Below, in pieces: positions 10,135-18,217 of a stretch of 64,000 nt of DNA. The stretch is taken from positions 62,001-126,000 of the forward strand of contig NZ_WTCR01000005.1 of assembly GCF_009795715.1 (NCBI RefSeq), given 5' to 3'. Below the pieces are notes generated by a model. That model ran no database searches and was not told where the DNA came from. It was given only the letters and a program-made list of their open reading frames with translations. Numbering within the stretch: the first letter of the stretch is position 1; each line of letters begins with the position of its first letter. The position numbers and the translations under genes were made by a program. This DNA is from Labilibaculum euxinicum. Its GTDB lineage: Bacteria > Bacteroidota > Bacteroidia > Bacteroidales > Marinifilaceae.

Positions 10135-10342
10135 ACTTCACAAATTTGTGTTTTGTTTATTTGCTTGTGTAACAGAATCCAAAAAATTCTAAAACCTTTT
10201 TAAATTTACACTCACTTAAAATCCTATAAAACCTTAAGATTGGTTTGGTATGTCTGTTTAAGTAATGTTTAGCACAAATATAGAGTAATCTGATTAGTGG
10301 CAAGAATTCTATGCAGAAAAAGAAGCCTAAAACTTAAGCTTT

Positions 10343-11008
10343 TTAGATATTTAGAAACCTCATGAACGAATTGTATCGATCCTCCATCATATCTTTCATG
10401 TCATCTTCACGAACATAGGTAGTTTTAATGGTGTAATCGTAACGCAAAAAAGTTTGTATTATTGAAGTGATATTGGTTCGGTTTATTTTAATTGTTAATT
10501 CAATTTTTCTTGAATCCGTAGATGATGTCACATACAGACTGAGAATTTTTGCATCATTACTCTCTACAATTCTAGATATTTCGCTTAAAGAATAATCTAC
10601 AGAATTAAGTTCTAACACAACGATACCTCCAGGTTCGCGAACGGAAAAAATTCTTTCAATGTATTGCATCAAATCATTTAAAGTTATAAGACCAACATAG
10701 GTTTTCTCATCTTCCAAAACCGGTATCACAGTCAATTTAAGCCTTGAAATTATCTCTATTACTTCGTAGATATGATGATTTTCGTTTACATAGGGACTAA
10801 ACAGGGATAATTTTTGATCGCCGATAGGTTCTTCCGCCTTGTTTAAGTCGTAGATATCGTTGTCTGAAATTAAGCCCAGAAACTGATCCCCCTTTACTAT
10901 TGGCAAATGAGAAACTCTGAAAATCTCCATCCAGTTAAGAGCTTGAATCCCCGTATCTGTTTCCCGTAATACCGGAACTACATCAGAAATTAAATCTTTT
11001 GCTATCAT
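10343..11008 (-). CDS. CBS-domain protein with a C-terminal ACT-like domain
   Basis: 221 residues: two CBS motifs (residues ~1-60 with FRVSHLPIV and LGLISDNDIYDL; ~70-125 with LTVIPVLEDEKTYVGLITLNDLMQYI) followed by an ACT-like fold (~130-205; GGIVVLELNSVDYSLSEISRIVE). Such stand-alone modules usually sense adenine nucleotides or amino acids, but no catalytic partner is fused. In Bacteroidota this gene often lies next to nadK and pdxJ, as here. Function unknown; cytoplasmic. Confidence 0.82.
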   Translation of the reverse strand: MIAKDLISDVVPVLRETDTGIQALNWMEIFRVSHLPIVKGDQFLGLISDNDIYDLNKAEEPIGDQKLSLFSPYVNENHHIYEVIEIISRLKLTVIPVLEDEKTYVGLITLNDLMQYIERIFSVREPGGIVVLELNSVDYSLSEISRIVESNDAKILSLYVTSSTDSRKIELTIKINRTNITSIIQTFLRYDYTIKTTYVREDDMKDMMEDRYNSFMRFLNI

Positions 11009-11035
11009 ACATACCTGTTTTCTAGGAATTACTTT

Positions 11036-11043
11036 TAATTTTG
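11036..11043 (+). promoter_or_regulatory. Candidate -7 element for pdxJ
   Basis: TAATTTTG fits TAnnTTTG and lies about 80 nt before the pdxJ start, inside the divergent CBS/pdxJ spacer. No TTG is found 19-21 nt upstream. Confidence 0.35.
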
Positions 11044-11121
11044 CCTTAAGGAGAATTTAATTACACAAAGAAAATTTGTACTTATTTTCACCTATTTATT
11101 CTACCAATAAAGTTATATAAA

Positions 11122-11835
11122 ATGACCAGACTTAGTGTAAATATAAACAAAATTGCGACAATTAGAAATGCCCGGGGAGGGAATACTCCTAATGTTTGCA
11201 AGGTAGCTTTAGATTGTGAAAGATTTGGAGCTGAAGGCATTACAGTACATCCTCGTCCTGATGAAAGACATATTCGTTATCAGGATGTTAGGGATTTAGA
11301 ATCTTTAGTTACAACCGAATTTAATATTGAAGGATATCCAACCCGGGATTTTATTGATTTGGTTGTAAAAGCAAAACCGGCACAGGTCACTCTTGTTCCT
11401 GATCCTCCAGAGGCATTAACTTCGAATGCTGGATGGGATACAGTTAAAAATCGTGATATATTAGTCGAAATTATAAAGGAATTTAAAGCTGCCGGCATCA
11501 GAACTTCCATTTTTGTTGACACAGATCTTGCTAATATTGAAGGTGCTGTTGCCACCGGAACAGATCGTATTGAACTATACACAGAACCGTATGCGACAAA
11601 TTATCCTAAAAATAAAGAGGAAGCTATTCGTCCTTTTGTGATTGCAGCAAAAAAGGCTCACGAATTAGGCTTGGAAATTAATGCCGGACACGATTTGAGC
11701 TTGGAAAATCTTAAATATTTTAACGATAACATTCCAAATTTAACTGAGGTATCAATTGGGCATGCCCTTATTTCTGATTCATTGTACTATGGTTTGGAAA
11801 ACACCATTCAGATGTATCTTAGGTGTTTGAAATAA
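11122..11835 (+). CDS. pdxJ: Pyridoxine 5'-phosphate synthase
   Basis: Final ring-closing step of the DXP-dependent vitamin B6 pathway, joining 1-deoxyxylulose 5-phosphate and 3-amino-2-oxopropyl phosphate. The 237-residue TIM barrel shows [17 protein letters not shown], the [13 protein letters not shown] segment, [12 protein letters not shown], and the C-terminal [12 protein letters not shown] and VSIGHALI phosphate-binding loops. Length is normal. It stands alone, divergent from the CBS gene and closed by a hairpin 24 bp after the stop. Confidence 0.96.
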   Translation: MTRLSVNINKIATIRNARGGNTPNVCKVALDCERFGAEGITVHPRPDERHIRYQDVRDLESLVTTEFNIEGYPTRDFIDLVVKAKPAQVTLVPDPPEALTSNAGWDTVKNRDILVEIIKEFKAAGIRTSIFVDTDLANIEGAVATGTDRIELYTEPYATNYPKNKEEAIRPFVIAAKKAHELGLEINAGHDLSLENLKYFNDNIPNLTEVSIGHALISDSLYYGLENTIQMYLRCLK

Positions 11836-11858
11836 GCCTGAACTCATTACATATTTAC

Positions 11859-11885
11859 AAAAGGATGCTCTCAAAGCATCCTTTT
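11859..11885 (+). terminator. Hairpin terminator after pdxJ
   Basis: Arms of 11 bp (AAAAGGATGCT / AGCATCCTTTT) around a 5-nt loop, ending in a T run. Confidence 0.85.
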
Positions 11886-11975
11886 CTATTTCTAAATCTT
11901 CTTAAAAAACTCAACTTCACCAATCACTTTATTGATTTGGTTCTTATCTTTATTTCCGAAATAAATCTCAGGCAA

Positions 11976-12785
11976 ATGAAACTCAATTACAAAAAACTTG
12001 GCAAAGGCCGCCCTTTACTAATTCTTCATGGTCTTTACGGCGCATCGGATAATTGGCTGACTATTGCCAAAGAGCTATCGAATAACTTCACGGTTTACAT
12101 TATTGATCAGAGAAACCACGGAGACTCTCCTCATGCCAACTCACATACTTATCAGGATTTAAAAGAAGATCTTCTGGAATTTATGAACGATCACAAAATT
12201 GAAAAGGCCATTTTACTTGGGCATTCGATGGGCGGGAAAACGGTTATGTTCTTTGCTGCCGATCATCCCGAAAGAGTAAGCAGTCTGCTTGTTGTGGATA
12301 TTGCTCCCAAAAACTACAGCAAAATTTCCGATTACGCCCCACAAACAATCGATCACTCCTGCATCGTTAAAGCAATGCTTAATTTGGATTTATCGCTTTA
12401 CAAAAACAGAACCGAAATTGATGCAAAATTAACAGAAAGTATAACCAGTAAACGTGTCAGACAATTTCTTCTTAAAAATTTGAAAAGAGACGAGAACAAA
12501 CAGTTTATCTGGAAACTAAATATTAAAACCATTAACGATTACTTACCTCAAATAATGGACGGTATTGATGGTGATCGTTTTGCAGAAGGCAAAGGAATCA
12601 CAGCATTTCCTGTTCTATTTATCCGCGGCGAAAAATCGAATTACATAAGCGATAACGACCACAATTTGATACGAACAATATTTCCAAAAGCAGAAATAAC
12701 AACCATTCCCAATGCCGGACATTGGGTGCATGCCGAACAGCCAAAACTACTGGTTAAAACTGTTGAATATTTTGCTTTGGATTAA
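11976..12785 (+). CDS. Alpha/beta-fold hydrolase (YbfF-like esterase group)
   Basis: From ATG 11976 the product is 269 residues and begins MKLNYKKLGKGRPLLILHGLYGASDNW, the oxyanion-hole region of the fold. The nucleophile elbow is LGHSMGGKT (Ser), Asp is probably in the RGEKSNYI region, and the catalytic His is in NAGHWVHAEQP. An open frame extends upstream to 11823 but overlaps pdxJ and its terminator, so the internal start is preferred. Substrate unknown. The gene's last 42 bp (12742-12783, coding KLLVKTVEYFALD) recur with 35 of 42 bases identical at 13103-13144, on the far side of a phased repeat array; its original terminator appears to be the hairpin at 13154-13176. Confidence 0.88.
   Translation: MKLNYKKLGKGRPLLILHGLYGASDNWLTIAKELSNNFTVYIIDQRNHGDSPHANSHTYQDLKEDLLEFMNDHKIEKAILLGHSMGGKTVMFFAADHPERVSSLLVVDIAPKNYSKISDYAPQTIDHSCIVKAMLNLDLSLYKNRTEIDAKLTESITSKRVRQFLLKNLKRDENKQFIWKLNIKTINDYLPQIMDGIDGDRFAEGKGITAFPVLFIRGEKSNYISDNDHNLIRTIFPKAEITTIPNAGHWVHAEQPKLLVKTVEYFALD
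12742..12783 (+). repeat. Gene-tail repeat, copy A (3' end of the hydrolase gene)
   Basis: 42 bp encoding the end of the hydrolase (KLLVKTVEYFALD). It matches 13103-13144 at 35 of 42 positions by direct comparison. Confidence 0.8.
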
Positions 12786-12812
12786 AGTGTGCTATTTCAG
12801 GAGAAGACACTC

Positions 12813-13036
12813 CCGTTCGTAAATTGACCATCTCTGTGCGCCGACTGAGGTCTTCCGTTTGGCATGGATGGACTTCCGTGCGCGTTGGAACCCTTTCCGT
12901 TCGGCAGTTTTGTGCTTCCGTGCGCAGGTTGAGATACTCCGTTCGGAGTGAATACCCTTCCGTTCGCGAACGGAACAAGTGAAAGTACGAACGGAACACT
13001 CGCCTTCACGTACGGAGAATTATTTTCAGGGAACGG
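12813..13036. repeat. 21-bp-phased CCGTnCG array with an inverted half
   Basis: Twelve cores of 7 bp occur at exact 21-bp steps. Forward cores (CCGTTCG, CTGTGCG, CCGTTTG, CCGTGCG and similar) start at 12813, 12834, 12855, 12876, 12897, 12918, 12939 and 12960. Inverted cores (CGAACGG, CGAACGG, CGTACGG, GGAACGG) start at 12967, 12988, 13009 and 13030. The two halves meet in the perfect 18-bp palindrome TTCCGTTCGCGAACGGAA (12958-12975). The ~12 bp between cores (plus two flanking T) are unrelated from unit to unit. Since 21 is a multiple of 3, heptad-like open frames (RTExxxL on one strand) appear on both strands, but they look like by-products. Composition is clearly more GC-rich than the surroundings. 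Confidence 0.9.
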
Positions 13037-13062
13037 AAAGAATCCGGAAGTGAAACAAATTG

Positions 13063-13094
13063 TGGGGACAGGCTACATTTGTTTGGGGACAGGC
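13063..13094 (+). repeat. Direct repeat TGGGGACAGGC x2, also 21 bp apart
   Basis: TGGGGACAGGC at 13063-13073 and 13084-13094, start to start 21 bp, immediately downstream of the CCGTnCG array and with the same spacing but an unrelated core. Confidence 0.75.
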
Positions 13095-13102
13095 AGAGCA
13101 AG

Positions 13103-13144
13103 CAAAACTATTGGTTATAACAGTGAAGTATTTTGTTTTGGATT
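13103..13144 (+). repeat. Gene-tail repeat, copy B
   Basis: Second copy of the hydrolase 3' end; in frame it would read KLLVITVKYFVLD, still recognisably protein-like, then continue without a stop at the equivalent place. It directly precedes the hairpin at 13154-13176. Confidence 0.8.
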
Positions 13145-13153
13145 CAATAAAAA

Positions 13154-13176
13154 ACCCGAAACGAATTCGTCTCGGG
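13154..13176. terminator. Hairpin terminator between hydrolase/array and lipoprotein gene
   Basis: CCCGAAACGA and CGTCTCGGG pair with one G-U-type mismatch. A-rich and T-rich flanks fit a bidirectional terminator between convergent genes. Confidence 0.7.
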
Positions 13177-13198
13177 GCTAAAATTTTCTTATTTCTTA

Positions 13199-14305
13199 TT
13201 ACCACTCACCACCAGCTTTTATAAACTGAGAACGAGCTTGAATATTAAAAGTGTAAATATCTCCTTGAAAAGGGTCAATACCATCTTCATACAAAAATGC
13301 AACGACCTTCACATAAAAATTATCTCCAAGAGATAAACCAAAATCACCTTTAGAATCTTCTTCAAGTGTCATTGATTGCAAAGCGTCAGCACTTGCCGGT
13401 TGCCAATTTGACGTAAATAACGGATTGTTCTCATCCTTTTCAGAATTTAACACCTGAACGTAGTAATATATATTCCCAGCGTCAAGAGCTTTCCATTTCA
13501 CCACCAATGACAATGCGCCACTTCCAGTTGTGTGTTCAGAATCCACTGACTGAAAACTTAAAGCTTCAATATCTTGATTATATATCTTCTCGTCTAACTT
13601 ATACTCTTCACCCGAATTCATTGTCAGTACAAATTTGACAAGTTTTTCTCCAGGGAAATTTTCAAGATACTCATTTGCATCAACTTCGTTAATTCTCCAA
13701 ACAGTTTCATCATTTGAATTTTGCGATTTAATTAAAGTAAAACTTTCATTTGAAGATATTTTTGCAACAGCACTTTTAATATTATCTCCCTTCACCTCAA
13801 AATCATATCGGTAACCACTAACAAAATCATCATTCTTTAAATAAACTTCCTTAACCACCGAAGCATCAGCAGTTACATCATTAAGTTCATTTATTTGAGT
13901 ATAGAAATCTCTGTTTCCGATGGTACTTTTTAAGAATATATGATCTCTTGTTGATGACTTGTCAATTTTCCACTCCTGAGAATTAATTATGGTCTCGTCA
14001 TCTATTACCAATGTATTATCATCCCCCAGACTCCAACTTCCTACCTTAACATCCCTGCGTCCACTAAATTCTTGCTTGTACAAATCACCACCACCATTAA
14101 ATTTATACACTAGAACTACATCGTTTTTTGAATAACTATCATCAATAAACGTACTTGAGTACCAGTATTTATTGGTTAAATCGGAAGATTTAAACTCGAA
14201 AACGTCCTCTTCTCCACCTCCACTACTGCTTCCACAGGAGGTTAAAAACAGGCTTCCAGCAATCAATATCGCAAAGGACAATTTATTATAAAATGAAGTA
14301 TTCAT
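13199..14305 (-). CDS. Predicted lipoprotein of unknown function
   Basis: 368 residues with a lipoprotein signal (FLTSC at residues ~20-24) followed by a Ser/Gly linker (SSSGGGEED). The N-terminal half (~35-135) resembles a lipocalin-like strand set that often begins with KYWYSST-type motifs; the C-terminal half contains two strand-rich blocks (~150-230 and ~240-365), the last looking like a fibronectin-type segment (GALSLVVKWKALDAGNIYYYVQV). No enzyme motif is visible. It stands alone, with a short AT-rich spacer upstream holding the palindrome CTATTGTACAATAG (14391-14404). Confidence 0.75.
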   Translation of the reverse strand: MNTSFYNKLSFAILIAGSLFLTSCGSSSGGGEEDVFEFKSSDLTNKYWYSSTFIDDSYSKNDVVLVYKFNGGGDLYKQEFSGRRDVKVGSWSLGDDNTLVIDDETIINSQEWKIDKSSTRDHIFLKSTIGNRDFYTQINELNDVTADASVVKEVYLKNDDFVSGYRYDFEVKGDNIKSAVAKISSNESFTLIKSQNSNDETVWRINEVDANEYLENFPGEKLVKFVLTMNSGEEYKLDEKIYNQDIEALSFQSVDSEHTTGSGALSLVVKWKALDAGNIYYYVQVLNSEKDENNPLFTSNWQPASADALQSMTLEEDSKGDFGLSLGDNFYVKVVAFLYEDGIDPFQGDIYTFNIQARSQFIKAGGEW

Positions 14306-14412
14306 CAGATTTACTATCTTTTAGTTTTTAAAATATTTTTGAATAAAATTAGGATTTACATCCTGATATACAAACACGAAAAAAGCGAAACTATTGTACA
14401 ATAGCAAGACAT

Positions 14413-15135
14413 TTATAACAATACCCGCTCAAAATTGGTTTCCGGAATTAAATCCTCTCCCTGATAACGCAAAAACACCTGCGCTGTGGCCAGAATATCT
14501 TTCTCACAATATACAGCAATGCGTTCCAAATCATTATCCTGCCAATACACTTTACCCACCATCGATCCGTCAATATCATCTTTTGGTGTAGAGATACCGA
14601 AAATCTCACAAAGCAAAGCCAAAGAAGTATAATGCTTATAATCGCCGAATTTCCAGAGTTCCATGGTATCTACAAACTGTACTTCCCAAGGTTTTTTGCC
14701 TGCAATATCCAGAACTGAAGGCAACACAACGCCGTTTATCAGCATTCTTCGGGCTATGTATGGGAAATCGAATTCCTTTCCATTGTGTGCACACAGATTG
14801 CGATTCGGTTTGCTGCAAAAACGATCCAACATCAAAGCAAATTCCTCTAACAATTGCTTTTCATCGTCACCATAATATGATTTCGCAACAAACTTTTTCT
14901 CTCCATTTTTTTTAGTCACCAAACCCGTTGAAATGCAAACAATTTTACCAAATTCGGCATAAATTCCTGCCCTTCCATATACATCAGATGGCGATTCTTC
15001 CTCTTTTCGAAAATAATCAGATTTTTTCTCCCACAGCTCCTGCAACTTAGGCGACATTTCCTCAAAAGCTGCATTTCCTGAAACTGTCTCGATATCTACA
15101 AAAAGTAAATTTTCAACTTTAATTTGATTCAGCAT
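14413..15135 (-). CDS. Predicted 3'-5' exonuclease, PolB-exonuclease-like (DEDD superfamily)
   Basis: 240 residues with the RNase H-like DEDD pattern: ExoI DIETVSG, ExoII CAHNGKEFDFPYIARR with the metal-binding Asp, and ExoIII YCEKDILATAQVF. This resembles the family described as 'predicted 3'-5' exonuclease related to the PolB exonuclease domain'. It lacks any polymerase part. Substrate and pathway unknown; a repair or RNA-trimming role is inference. It is followed by udk on the same strand after a 103-bp spacer, and a hairpin after udk ends that unit separately. Confidence 0.85.
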   Translation of the reverse strand: MLNQIKVENLLFVDIETVSGNAAFEEMSPKLQELWEKKSDYFRKEEESPSDVYGRAGIYAEFGKIVCISTGLVTKKNGEKKFVAKSYYGDDEKQLLEEFALMLDRFCSKPNRNLCAHNGKEFDFPYIARRMLINGVVLPSVLDIAGKKPWEVQFVDTMELWKFGDYKHYTSLALLCEIFGISTPKDDIDGSMVGKVYWQDNDLERIAVYCEKDILATAQVFLRYQGEDLIPETNFERVLL

Positions 15136-15172
15136 AACAAAAGACTTATCATAAATAAAAATGAAAAGTTAG

Positions 15173-15200
15173 AAAAAAAGGAGACAGTAACAAAGTCTCC
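15173..15200 (-). terminator. Hairpin terminator after udk (minus strand)
   Basis: GGAGAC/GTCTCC arms (15180-15185 and 15195-15200) with a 9-nt loop. The A run at 15173-15179 becomes the U tract on the minus strand. Confidence 0.7.
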
Positions 15201-15238
15201 ATTCTAATTTTTCTTATCCAGAAATAAAAATAAACAAC

Positions 15239-15856
15239 TTACTGATGCTCGATCAGGTTTTTCTGAATAAAATGGGTTAAAATATCTATTGCCACAATAT
15301 TATTACCTCCTTGCGGCACAATAATATCAGCATAACGCTTGCTTGGTTCTATAAACTGAAGGTGCATTGGTTTTACCGTTTTTTCGTAACGATCCAATAC
15401 TTTTTCAACAGACCTGCCCCGTTCAACAATATCTCTTTTAATTACCCGGTTTAAACGATCATCAGCATCGCAATCAACAAATACCTTTAAATCCATTAAA
15501 TCCCGAAGAACCGGATCGGTTAAAATCAAAAGTCCTTCTACAATAATTACTCCTTTTGGTTCTACTCTAATCGTTTCATCGGAACGCAGGCAAGTGATAT
15601 ACGAATAAATAGGTTGATTTATTGAGACACCTTGTTTTAAATTCTTCACATGCTCAATTAACAATTCAAACTCTATTGATCTTGGATGATCAAAATTTAT
15701 TTCCTGACGTTCTTCCAGTGTAAGCTCTTCATTCGACCTGTAATATGAATCCTGAGGTAAAACGGCAACGTCTCCATGATTTAACCTTTCAATGATTTTT
15801 CTTACCACTGTAGTTTTGCCAGAGCCTGTTCCTCCGGCAATTCCAATAATCAACAT
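15239..15856 (-). CDS. udk: Uridine kinase
   Basis: Phosphorylates uridine and cytidine for pyrimidine salvage. 205 residues with Walker A GGTGSGKTT, LPQDSYYRSNEEL, NFDHPRSIEFELL and the EGLLIL / DADDRLNRVIKRD segment typical of Udk. Length is normal. A second, divergent P-loop kinase of the same superfamily is encoded at 51209-51859 in the sucrose cluster. Confidence 0.94.
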   Translation of the reverse strand: MLIIGIAGGTGSGKTTVVRKIIERLNHGDVAVLPQDSYYRSNEELTLEERQEINFDHPRSIEFELLIEHVKNLKQGVSINQPIYSYITCLRSDETIRVEPKGVIIVEGLLILTDPVLRDLMDLKVFVDCDADDRLNRVIKRDIVERGRSVEKVLDRYEKTVKPMHLQFIEPSKRYADIIVPQGGNNIVAIDILTHFIQKNLIEHQ

Positions 15857-15891
15857 GTTGTATGATATTTAGATGTTTGATTCAAAAATGC

Positions 15892-15899
15892 TAATTTTG
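15892..15899 (+). promoter_or_regulatory. Candidate -7 element for the Dabb/manA pair
   Basis: TAATTTTG, 47 nt before the next start codon, in the divergent spacer with udk. Confidence 0.4.
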
Positions 15900-15946
15900 C
15901 ATTAACTTCGGCTGGAAAGTTACTAATAATTTAAAAAATAATTAAA

Positions 15947-16249
15947 ATGATCAAGCACATTGCAATGTTTAAGTTTAAAGCTTTCGAATCGGCTGAAGCA
16001 AAAGAGAATTACTTTAACAGATTAAAAAAGGCATTTGACGGATTGGATGAAAGAATTCCTGAAATTAAATTTTTACAAATTGGTTTTGACCAACTTCGTT
16101 CTGATGCTTCATTTGATTTTGTAGTGAATGTTGATTTAGAAAACATGGATGCCTTGCCTTTATACGCTAACCATCCTGAACATTTAAAAGCAGCATCGGT
16201 TGTAAAAGAAATGGCCGCAGAACGCAAAGTAATTGACTACGAATTTTAA
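15947..16249 (+). CDS. Stress-responsive alpha/beta-barrel (Dabb) domain protein
   Basis: 100 residues, MIKHIAMFKFKAF at the start and YANHPEHLKAASVVKEMAAERKVIDYEF at the end, both characteristic of the dimeric Dabb fold. These proteins are cytoplasmic; some plant and bacterial members bind small hydrophobic ligands or act as cyclases, but most are uncharacterised. It precedes manA by 48 bp and probably shares its transcript. Confidence 0.85.
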   Translation: MIKHIAMFKFKAFESAEAKENYFNRLKKAFDGLDERIPEIKFLQIGFDQLRSDASFDFVVNVDLENMDALPLYANHPEHLKAASVVKEMAAERKVIDYEF

Positions 16250-16297
16250 GATTAGCCAAAAGCCAATATAGCAATCAAATTAATAAATTGTACAAAA

Positions 16298-17275
16298 ATG
16301 AGTTTGTATCCATTGAAATTTACGCCCATCCTTAAAGATAAAATTTGGGGTGGAAGCAAATTAAAAACAGTATTGAATAAAGATTTTTCGCCACTGCCTA
16401 ATGCGGGTGAGAGTTGGGAAATTTCAGGTGTAGAAGGAGATATTTCTGTTGTTAGCAATGGCTTTTTAGCTGGAAATGATCTGGAAGAACTCATTGAAAT
16501 TTATATGGGAGACCTTGTAGGTGACCATGTTTATGAAAATTTCGGGGTTGAATTTCCTTTACTGATAAAATTTATTGATGCCAATGATGTCCTTTCCATT
16601 CAAGTACATCCTGATGATGAACTTTCGAAAGAAAGACACAATGCATATGGCAAAACAGAAATGTGGTATGTTATTGAAGCCGACAAAGGATCTGAACTGA
16701 TTGTAGGATTCAATCAAAACATCACCAAAGAACAATATTTAGCGAAATTGAAGGAAGGCAAATTGGAAGAGATTTTAAACAATGCACCTGTAAAAGAAGG
16801 AAGTTGTTTCTTTATTCCGGCTGGCCGTGTTCATGCAATTGGAAAAGGAATTCTGTTGGCCGAGATTCAACAAACATCTGATGTTACTTACCGGATGTAC
16901 GATTTTAACCGAACTGATGATGCCGGCAACCCAAGAGAACTGCATACAGAACTTGCTGTTGATGCCATCGACTATAGTTTTGAGAAAAAATATGAAACCA
17001 GCTACCAAACTGAAATTAATAAAACTTCAGAACTTGTTCGTTGTCCCTATTTTACAACCAATATTCTGGAATTTGACAAACCACAGGAAAAAGACTACAT
17101 AGAATTAGATTCTTTTGTAATCTATATGTGTCTGGAAGGTGATATGGAAATCACCTACGAAGAAGGTTCAATAACAGTTGCTAAGGGAGAAAGCGTTTTA
17201 ATTCCTGCGATTATTAATAATTTGACTCTTACTCCGAAAACAAAAACAAAAATTCTTGAAGTCTATATAAAATAG
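16298..17275 (+). CDS. manA: Mannose-6-phosphate isomerase, class I
   Basis: Interconverts mannose 6-phosphate and fructose 6-phosphate, using one zinc ion. 325 residues; FTPILKDKIWGGSKL opens the cupin core, the metal site is in VLSIQVHPDDELSK and the downstream CFFIPAGRVHAIGKG loop, and AEIQQTSDVTYRMYDFNR carries the active-site Arg. Length fits the short bacterial class I enzymes. It could feed fructose 6-phosphate to mannosylated glycans, but it is not near the fructan genes. A strong hairpin follows. Confidence 0.95.
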   Translation: MSLYPLKFTPILKDKIWGGSKLKTVLNKDFSPLPNAGESWEISGVEGDISVVSNGFLAGNDLEELIEIYMGDLVGDHVYENFGVEFPLLIKFIDANDVLSIQVHPDDELSKERHNAYGKTEMWYVIEADKGSELIVGFNQNITKEQYLAKLKEGKLEEILNNAPVKEGSCFFIPAGRVHAIGKGILLAEIQQTSDVTYRMYDFNRTDDAGNPRELHTELAVDAIDYSFEKKYETSYQTEINKTSELVRCPYFTTNILEFDKPQEKDYIELDSFVIYMCLEGDMEITYEEGSITVAKGESVLIPAIINNLTLTPKTKTKILEVYIK

Positions 17276-17294
17276 ACTGATAATAAATTATACG

Positions 17295-17330
17295 ATCCTC
17301 TTTTTATACAATTAAAAAGAGGATTTTTTT
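17295..17330 (+). terminator. Hairpin terminator after manA
   Basis: ATCCTCTTTTT and AAAAAGAGGAT pair across an 8-nt loop, followed by a run of T. Confidence 0.88.
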
Positions 17331-17399
17331 ATTCCCATACAATATGGGATGATCAGTCAATAAAGTTGAATCATTTTTCGGAAAAGATAAGAATCTGTA

Positions 17400-17407
17400 T
17401 AACTTTG
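17400..17407 (+). promoter_or_regulatory. Candidate -7 element for engB
   Basis: TAACTTTG lies 22 nt before ATG 17429 and inside the upstream part of the longer open frame, which supports the downstream start for engB. Confidence 0.5.
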
Positions 17408-17428
17408 CAACGTAAAACAAAATACTCC

Positions 17429-18043
17429 ATGAATATTACTAGTGCTAAATTTGTGATGTCCAATTCGGATATAAGAAAATGTCCGACCGATAATAAAGCA
17501 GAATATGCTTTTATCGGGCGTTCGAATGTTGGAAAGTCATCACTTATAAACATGCTGACCAATCATAAAGGTTTGGCAAAAATTTCTACCAAGCCTGGTA
17601 AAACACAATTGGTTAATCATTTCTTAATTAATGATGAATGGTATTTGGTAGATTTACCAGGATATGGTTTTGCCAAAGTTGCAAAGAATACCAAACAACG
17701 GTTTTCAAAGTTAATTTTCAGCTTTATTGAAAGCCGTCCCAATCTTATCAACTTATTTGTACTTGTGGATTGCAGACACGCACCTCAAGCCAAAGATGTT
17801 GATTTTATGGAATGGTTAGGTGTAAACGGAATCCCTTTCTCTATTATATTCACAAAGGCTGATAAGCTTGGCAAGCAACAATTATCTGAAAACATTAAAG
17901 CCTACGAAACTGAGTTATTGAATACATGGGAAGAAATGCCCCCTTACTTCATTAGTTCGGCATCAAGTGGATTAGGGAAAGACGAAATATTAAATTCTAT
18001 TGATGAAACCAACAAAACGGTTTTGCTTCAAAAGCGAAAATAA
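17429..18043 (+). CDS. engB: Ribosome biogenesis GTPase EngB (YihA/YsxC)
   Basis: Essential small GTPase for 50S ribosomal subunit assembly. From ATG 17429 the product is 204 residues: G1 [10 protein letters not shown]2 region STKPGKTQ, G3 DLPGYGFA, G4 FTKADKL and G5 SSASSGLG. A longer frame starts at 17366, but its first 21 residues have no family counterpart and cover the likely promoter. Single gene, followed by a weak hairpin. Confidence 0.94.
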   Translation: MNITSAKFVMSNSDIRKCPTDNKAEYAFIGRSNVGKSSLINMLTNHKGLAKISTKPGKTQLVNHFLINDEWYLVDLPGYGFAKVAKNTKQRFSKLIFSFIESRPNLINLFVLVDCRHAPQAKDVDFMEWLGVNGIPFSIIFTKADKLGKQQLSENIKAYETELLNTWEEMPPYFISSASSGLGKDEILNSIDETNKTVLLQKRK

Positions 18044-18051
18044 CAATAAAG

Positions 18052-18080
18052 GAAGATCTCGTAAAGACATCTTCTTTTTT
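18052..18080 (+). terminator. Weak hairpin terminator after engB
   Basis: GAAGAT/ATCTTC arms with an 11-nt loop and a T tract. Confidence 0.55.
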
Positions 18081-18166
18081 ATTTAAACAAAATAAATTAT
18101 TCTTTAAAATGGATAAAATAAATTGCGGCAACTTGACTAAAATCAGTTTTTTGGCGCAATAATTCA

Positions 18167-18174
18167 TAAATTTG
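18167..18174 (+). promoter_or_regulatory. Candidate -7 element for prs
   Basis: TAAATTTG, 44 nt before the prs start codon. Confidence 0.45.
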
Positions 18175-18217
18175 CACAGTACAATAGTTATCTGATTTAT
18201 AAACAAATAATATTTTA

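Noticed and set aside
11823-11975. Extended N-terminus of the alpha/beta hydrolase
   Set aside because: It overlaps the end of pdxJ and its terminator hairpin, and the family fold starts at MKLNYKKLGKG.
12754-13009. Minus-strand open frames across the phased array giving heptad-like repeats (RTExxxL, or xxPNGxx in another frame)
   Set aside because: A 21-bp period keeps three frames open by itself; several frames on both strands are equally repetitive, the starts lack promoter or ribosome-site support, and one frame overlaps the hydrolase gene end.
12813-13036. CRISPR array
   Set aside because: Cores are only 7-9 bp, linkers only ~12 bp, half of the array is inverted, and no cas genes are present in the window.
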